A DNA stretch of 64,000 nt from the NCBI RefSeq assembly GCF_002813775.1, contig NZ_CP020370.1, forward strand, positions 3,311,501 through 3,375,500, written 5' to 3'. Origin of the DNA: Candidatus Thiodictyon syntrophicum. Lineage in GTDB: Bacteria; Pseudomonadota; Gammaproteobacteria; Chromatiales; Chromatiaceae. Numbering within the stretch: the first letter of the stretch is position 1; every line of letters begins with the position of its first letter. Shown piece after piece: positions 60,002 through 64,000 of the stretch. The translations under genes were made by a program, and so were the position numbers. The notes beneath the pieces are model-generated. The model searched no databases. It was not told the DNA's origin and was given only the letters and a program-made list of their open reading frames with translations.

Positions 60002-60937
60002 TCAGCCTGGTTGCGGTTCGGCGCTGAGCGACATGCGGCTCAGATAATAGCGGCGATAGTAGCCCGCCAGATAGCCCATGAGTTCCAGGACGACGATGCG
60101 GCCCTCCAGGGCGATGTGGCGCTCCTGCGTCGGGCTGATGCGTTGGCTGAGGCGCCGCAGGGCTTCGGTGTGCAACTCAATCACGTCGCGCGGCCCGGCC
60201 CCCATGAACCCCAGCCGTTCGGCCAGGGGGCGGGCGCTGCGCTCCTCCCCCGGTCGCAGGCGGAAGACCTGGCCGGCGGCGGTTTGTTCGATCAGGCCCT
60301 GGTAGTCCGTCAGCAATTCCTCGAACAGCCCGGGGTCGCTGTCGCGCAGGTTCGCCGCCCCGTAAAGGCGCGCCGTCTCCCCGGCCCGCCCGGTTTGCGA
60401 GAGCAGGCGCCCGACCCCGCGCTGCTCGCTCTCGCGCTGGTCGACCAGGTCCGCGGCCTCCGCCCGGCGCCGCTGCTGGCCGCGCAGCCGGTGGCGCTCC
60501 ACCGCGTGGCGCAGGGCGCGGGCGAGTTGTCGGGCGTCCTGGTCGGCCGGGGACAGGTAATCCTCGGCGCCCGCCGCGATCAGGGTGCGGCCCAGGGACT
60601 CGTCCTCACTGGCGCCGCAGACCAGGATCGGCAGGTCCGGCGCCAGGGCGCGCAACTCGACCAGGGTCGGCGCCCATTGCTGCGCCGGCGGCTCCAGGCT
60701 CAGCAGGATGCAGTCGAACGGCCCGGCGGCCAGGCACTCGCGCCCGGCGGCCAGGCTCGCGGCCAGGGTCAACCGGAGCAAGCCGCCGCCGGGGCCATCC
60801 AAGAGCCGCCCGAGCGCGCGGCCGCGAGCCGGATCGGCCGCGATCAGCAGGACGGCGAGGCCCGGGTCGACCAGGCCGCCAGGGCAGCACGCCGACGGCG
60901 GCAGCGCGGCGGCCGGCGCGGTCTCCAACTCGGTCAT
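60002..60937 (-). CDS. pseudo-receiver protein with KaiA/RsbU-like C-terminal domain (KaiA-like candidate)
   Basis: 311 residues from ATG 60937, overlapping the preceding gene by 4 nt (ATGA); GTG 60949 is an alternative. Residues 27-145 look like a receiver fold lacking phospho-chemistry: LLIAADPARG retains one acidic residue, the phospho-acceptor position in FDCILLSLEPP is S80, and the lysine position in GAEDYLSPADQ is S129. Residues 203-305 form a helical domain (LFEELLTDYQGLIEQ; LAERLGFMGAGPRDVIELHT; LELMGYLAGYYRRYYL) like the KaiA/RsbU domain superfamily. Cyanobacterial KaiA also joins a pseudo-receiver to a helical KaiC-binding domain. A KaiA-like role is inference from architecture and position. 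Confidence 0.6.
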   Translation of the reverse strand: MTELETAPAAALPPSACCPGGLVDPGLAVLLIAADPARGRALGRLLDGPGGGLLRLTLAASLAAGRECLAAGPFDCILLSLEPPAQQWAPTLVELRALAPDLPILVCGASEDESLGRTLIAAGAEDYLSPADQDARQLARALRHAVERHRLRGQQRRRAEAADLVDQRESEQRGVGRLLSQTGRAGETARLYGAANLRDSDPGLFEELLTDYQGLIEQTAAGQVFRLRPGEERSARPLAERLGFMGAGPRDVIELHTEALRRLSQRISPTQERHIALEGRIVVLELMGYLAGYYRRYYLSRMSLSAEPQPG

Positions 60938-63486
60938 GGTGCGGGGCACTCGGGGGTCGGTGAAGGAGGCTGATCCGAGTTGCGCGGGGTCGCGTCGGTC
61001 GGTGCAGCGGCAAGGATACCCGATCGCGCGGCGGGCGCGTCGGCCCAGGCGTCATGATCATCGCCCCCGGGTTGCCCGGCAGCGCGATCGGCGTGCCGCG
61101 CCAGCCACCGCGGGAGTTCCTGCGCGGCCATCGGCCGGCCGAAGAAGTAGCCCTGGGCCAGGTCGCAGCCCATGTCGCGCAAGGCCGCGGCGGCGGCCGC
61201 CGTCTCCACCCCCTCGGCGATCACCTGTTTGCCGTTGCCGTGGGCCAGGGTCAGGATCGCGCTGACCAGGGCGGCATTGCCGGCGTCGCCGACCAGGTCG
61301 TGGATAAAGCGCCCGTCGATCTTGATGGCCGCGATCGGCAGACGCCGCAGCGCCGGCAGCGAGGAATAGCCGGTCCCGAAGTCGTCCACATGCAGTGCCA
61401 CCCCCAGGTCGGCGAAGCGTTGCAGCAGCGTGGGCGCGCGGTTGGTATAGGCGAACAGGGCGCCCTCGGCGATCTCCAGCACCAGCCGCCAGGGCGGGAC
61501 CCGGTAGAGATCCAGGGCGGAAGCGACCAAGGCGAACAGGTCCCCCTGGGCGGACTGGATCGGCGAGAGGTTAACCGCCAGGGTGAAGGGCTCGGCCCCA
61601 GTGTCCAACCACTCACGCAACTGGCGGCACGCCTGGTCGATCACCCAGCGCCCGACATCGACGATCAGTCCGGTGCTCTCCAGCAGGGGCAGGAAATCGG
61701 CCGGACCGACGCGTCCGCACCCCGGGCGCTCCCAGCGCAGCAGGGCCTCGAAGCCAACGCAGCGCCCGGAATCGAGCGCCACCTGGGGCTGATAGTGCAG
61801 CACCAACTCGGAGTGGAGCAGTGCCTTGCGCAGGTCCCGCTCGATCTGCAGCCGGGATTCGGCGACCTGTGCGGTATCGCGGTCGAAGACCCGGAAGGCG
61901 TTGCCGCCCTCGCGTTTGGCCTCGTACATGGCGGAGTCGGCGCGGCGCACCAGTTCGTCCGCGTCCAGTGTCCCTCCCTGAAACAGGCTGATGCCGATGC
62001 TCGGGGTCACATAGAGTTCGTGTCCCTGCGGGTTGAAGGGCAGCAGGAATGAATCCAGCAAGCGCCGCCCGACCCGCTCCGCGCCCTGTTGGTCGGCCAC
62101 ATCGTAGAACACGGCCGTGAACTCGTCCCCGCCCCAGCGGGCCACCGTATCGGAGGTGCGCGGCAGGGCCTGCAGGCGCTCGGCCACCGCGCGCAGCACG
62201 GCATCGCCCATCTCGTGGCCCAGGGTGTCGTTGATCTCCTTGAAATGATCCAGGTCCATGAACAAGACCGCCAGGCCCTTGTGTTCCCGGATGGCGAGGG
62301 TGCGTGCATGCGCGAGGCGGTCGAAGAACAGGTCGCGGTTGGCGAGGCCCGTCAGGCGGTCCTCGAAGGCGAGGCGCTGGATGCGGGTCTCCTCGACCTT
62401 GCGCTCGGTGACGTCATGGAGCATGACCAGAAAGGCGGACTGTCCCTGCCAGCGCGTCTCCGTGACCCCCATGGCGGCTACCCCGGCGCTGCCGTCGTGG
62501 CGCACGATGCGGATCTCGGTCTGACTGATATCAGCGGAGTCCTGGGTAACGGGGATGCCGAACGGCTGCCCGATGAGGCCGCCCGGCGCCGCGTCCAACA
62601 GCGTCTCGGCCGCCCGATTGGCGAACCGGATACTGCCCAGGGCGTCCAGGATCAGGATGCCGGTGCGGTTGTCTTGGATCAGGCTGTGGAAATTCTGGCG
62701 GGTCTCGTCCAGGTCGCGCGCCATCGCCGTGCGCTCGGTATGGTCGCGCATCAGTGCGATGGCGTGCCAGGACTGGTCCAGCCACAGCGGCAGTACCGAC
62801 AGTTCCACGGCAACCCGGCTGCCGTCGTAGCGCAGGGCGGTCTGGGTGACGGTCTTACCGAGCACCTCCCCGCGGCCGTCCCGGGCGAAACTCTCCAGGC
62901 CCCGCCGACAGCGCTCCTGGAGCTCCGGCGGCGCCAGGGTGGCGTGGGCGTCGCGCCCGATCAGGGTGCCGGGGGGATAGCCGAGCAGGTGTTCCGCCGC
63001 GGGGTTGGCATAGGCGATCCGCCCCCGGTCGTCGGTCAGAAAGACCCCGTCCAGGGCGGTGTCGGCGACCGCGCGCAGGGTCCCCCGCTGGGCCTCCAGG
63101 GCGGTACCGGGGGCCGCCGTGGGTGCTGCCTGACCGACTGCGGTCGGGGTCGCCCGGTGGGCGCCGCGCAGCCGCCAGCCCAGCACGAGCCCGACTATCA
63201 GCAGGGCGACGAGGGCCAGGGCGTGCGAGCGCGCCGCGCGTGGTGCGGCGCTCGTGCCGGGCGGCAGTCCCGACGGGGCGAGGGACCGGTCCACCGGCTG
63301 GCCGGAGGTCGGGATCGTCCCGTGCGTCGGCGCCTGCGGGGCCTCTCCCGCGGCGGCCTGATCAGGGCGCGCCGCGCCCAGCGCCGCCGCGGGCGCGCAG
63401 AGCACGGCCAGGGTCAAGGTCAACAGCAGGGTCCGCGCCAGGGACCGGGTCGGTCCCAGGTCGCGCGACGGAATCGCCTCAGCCAT
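60934..63486 (-). CDS. membrane-bound PAS-PAS-GGDEF-EAL protein
   Basis: 850 residues from ATG 63486; the longer frame to 63657 precedes a clear signal/anchor (TLLLTLTLAVLCAPAAALGA), so the ATG is preferred. A second membrane segment SHALALVALLIVGLVLGW follows at about 85-105. PAS domains about 135-260 (AVADTALDGVFLTDDRGRIA) and 262-375. GGDEF has RWGGDEFTAVF intact, and EAL has FEALLRWERP, VNLSPIQ, DDFGTGYSSLPALRR and VIAEGVET, so both c-di-GMP synthesis and breakdown sites look complete. The stop overlaps the KaiA-like gene by 4 nt. The operon is GGDEF-EAL, KaiA-like, KaiB, KaiC. Confidence 0.88.
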   Translation of the reverse strand: MAEAIPSRDLGPTRSLARTLLLTLTLAVLCAPAAALGAARPDQAAAGEAPQAPTHGTIPTSGQPVDRSLAPSGLPPGTSAAPRAARSHALALVALLIVGLVLGWRLRGAHRATPTAVGQAAPTAAPGTALEAQRGTLRAVADTALDGVFLTDDRGRIAYANPAAEHLLGYPPGTLIGRDAHATLAPPELQERCRRGLESFARDGRGEVLGKTVTQTALRYDGSRVAVELSVLPLWLDQSWHAIALMRDHTERTAMARDLDETRQNFHSLIQDNRTGILILDALGSIRFANRAAETLLDAAPGGLIGQPFGIPVTQDSADISQTEIRIVRHDGSAGVAAMGVTETRWQGQSAFLVMLHDVTERKVEETRIQRLAFEDRLTGLANRDLFFDRLAHARTLAIREHKGLAVLFMDLDHFKEINDTLGHEMGDAVLRAVAERLQALPRTSDTVARWGGDEFTAVFYDVADQQGAERVGRRLLDSFLLPFNPQGHELYVTPSIGISLFQGGTLDADELVRRADSAMYEAKREGGNAFRVFDRDTAQVAESRLQIERDLRKALLHSELVLHYQPQVALDSGRCVGFEALLRWERPGCGRVGPADFLPLLESTGLIVDVGRWVIDQACRQLREWLDTGAEPFTLAVNLSPIQSAQGDLFALVASALDLYRVPPWRLVLEIAEGALFAYTNRAPTLLQRFADLGVALHVDDFGTGYSSLPALRRLPIAAIKIDGRFIHDLVGDAGNAALVSAILTLAHGNGKQVIAEGVETAAAAAALRDMGCDLAQGYFFGRPMAAQELPRWLARHADRAAGQPGGDDHDAWADAPAARSGILAAAPTDATPRNSDQPPSPTPECPAP

Positions 63487-63721
63487 GGTGGTCTGCGCGG
63501 GTCTTGCAGGGTGTAGGGACCATGGGTCTGACCCGCGTCGCGACAGGGTTGAAGGGGTGCCGACGCCGCATGATATGGGTGCGGCTAGGCGGCCGGTTCG
63601 AGCAAAAAAATGCGTGCATGGCGGGTGCGTCCGCCGACGCGCAGTACGGTTGTCCACCTCTCAATGGTAGCCGATTTCTCCCGGTTTTAGCACGGACCCT
63701 GGCCGCTCGATCCTGCACAAT

Positions 63722-63760
63722 AAAAGACCCCCGATGCCGGGGGGAGGCAACGGGGGTTTC
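63722..63760 (+). terminator. possible hairpin with T-run
   Basis: AAAAGACCCCCGATGCCGGG leads through GGGAGGCAA to CGGGGGTTTC. GACCCCCG can pair with CGGGGGTTT, or CCCCCG with CCGGGGG. The short A-run and T-run on either side resemble a bidirectional terminator between the kai operon promoter region and the gene at 63951. Weak. Confidence 0.3.
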
Positions 63761-63950
63761 GGGCAGGTCGGGCCGCACCGGTGGAGGGGACACCAGGCAC
63801 CGCTCAACCTGCTTGAAGTCTAGGCCGGCGCGGGCTCATGGCGTGTGTCCGCCGTCACAGGTTCGACACCGGCGGTCGGCGGTCGGCGGTCGCGTCGGAT
63901 CGGGGCGGGCGTTAGAATCACCCGGACCCCACCACCCACGGACGCCACCC

Positions 63951-64000
63951 ATGCCGCATCGCCCCCTCCCCACCGGCTCGCACCGCTACCGGCTTCCCGT
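63951..64000 (+). CDS. start of an unidentified gene cut by the window edge
   Basis: ATG 63951 opens a frame of 16 residues (MPHRPLPTGSHRYRLP) that continues past base 64000. TTAGAAT at 63912 could be a -10 element. Divergent from the kai operon. Too little remains to identify it. Confidence 0.3.
   Translation, partial: MPHRPLPTGSHRYRLP

Overview
The window is high-GC DNA that reads like a gammaproteobacterial chromosome, most probably a purple sulfur bacterium (Chromatiaceae) or close relative. The basis is the gene set (kaiBC, PEP-CTERM proteins, BrnTA, a caspase/STAND/WD40 protein, cobalamin salvage genes) and the many short palindromic repeats. No photosynthesis, rRNA or tRNA gene was seen, so the family assignment is an inference.

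Layout. 1-6.4 kb is a defence island: the end of an ABC-type ATPase overlapping a DUF4435 TOPRIM-like gene (PARIS-like pair), an orphan DUF433 antitoxin, then pglZ and brxL, the tail of a BREX locus whose other genes would lie left of the window. 6.6-9.2 kb holds a ROK sugar kinase and a dynamin-like GTPase on the minus strand. 9.6-19.4 kb holds an RND efflux pair, a low-complexity protein, an exported protein, a ParA-like ATPase, a membrane coiled-coil protein and a 5'-nucleotidase-like protein. 19.5-20.5 kb is a divergent pair of XRE regulators with a shared operator. 20.6-27.7 kb holds a PEP-CTERM protein and a giant secreted repeat protein behind a 24-nt poly-G tract. 27.9-31.6 kb has an Rpn-type nuclease, a PAS-GGDEF protein and an OmpA-domain protein. 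32-34.6 kb is cobO-cobU-cobT. 34.6-40.1 kb has an M28 peptidase, a GH13 enzyme, a membrane protein and a BrnTA module. 40.3-45.8 kb has a decayed formylglycine-generating-enzyme-like gene and a caspase-nSTAND-WD40 gene split by one stop codon. 45.9-57.7 kb has pssA, small membrane/stress-type proteins, an SbmA/YddA-like ABC transporter, a SulP transporter, cytochrome b561 and a histidine kinase/HD-GYP pair. 58.1-63.5 kb is one minus-strand operon: GGDEF-EAL protein, a pseudo-receiver protein with a KaiA/RsbU-like C-terminal domain, kaiB, kaiC.

Most striking points: a KaiA-like candidate between a c-di-GMP enzyme and kaiBC, with 4-nt coupling to the c-di-GMP gene; a BrxL that seems to lack about 85-90 residues; palindromic elements inserted in frame in pglZ; a family of about 200-bp hairpin elements with GTCGTT arms sitting between the RND genes and between cobU and cobT; and a long poly-G tract placed where slippage could switch the giant secreted protein. 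Dispersed repeats also supply the 3' ends of several genes. Family calls come from motif recognition without database searches.
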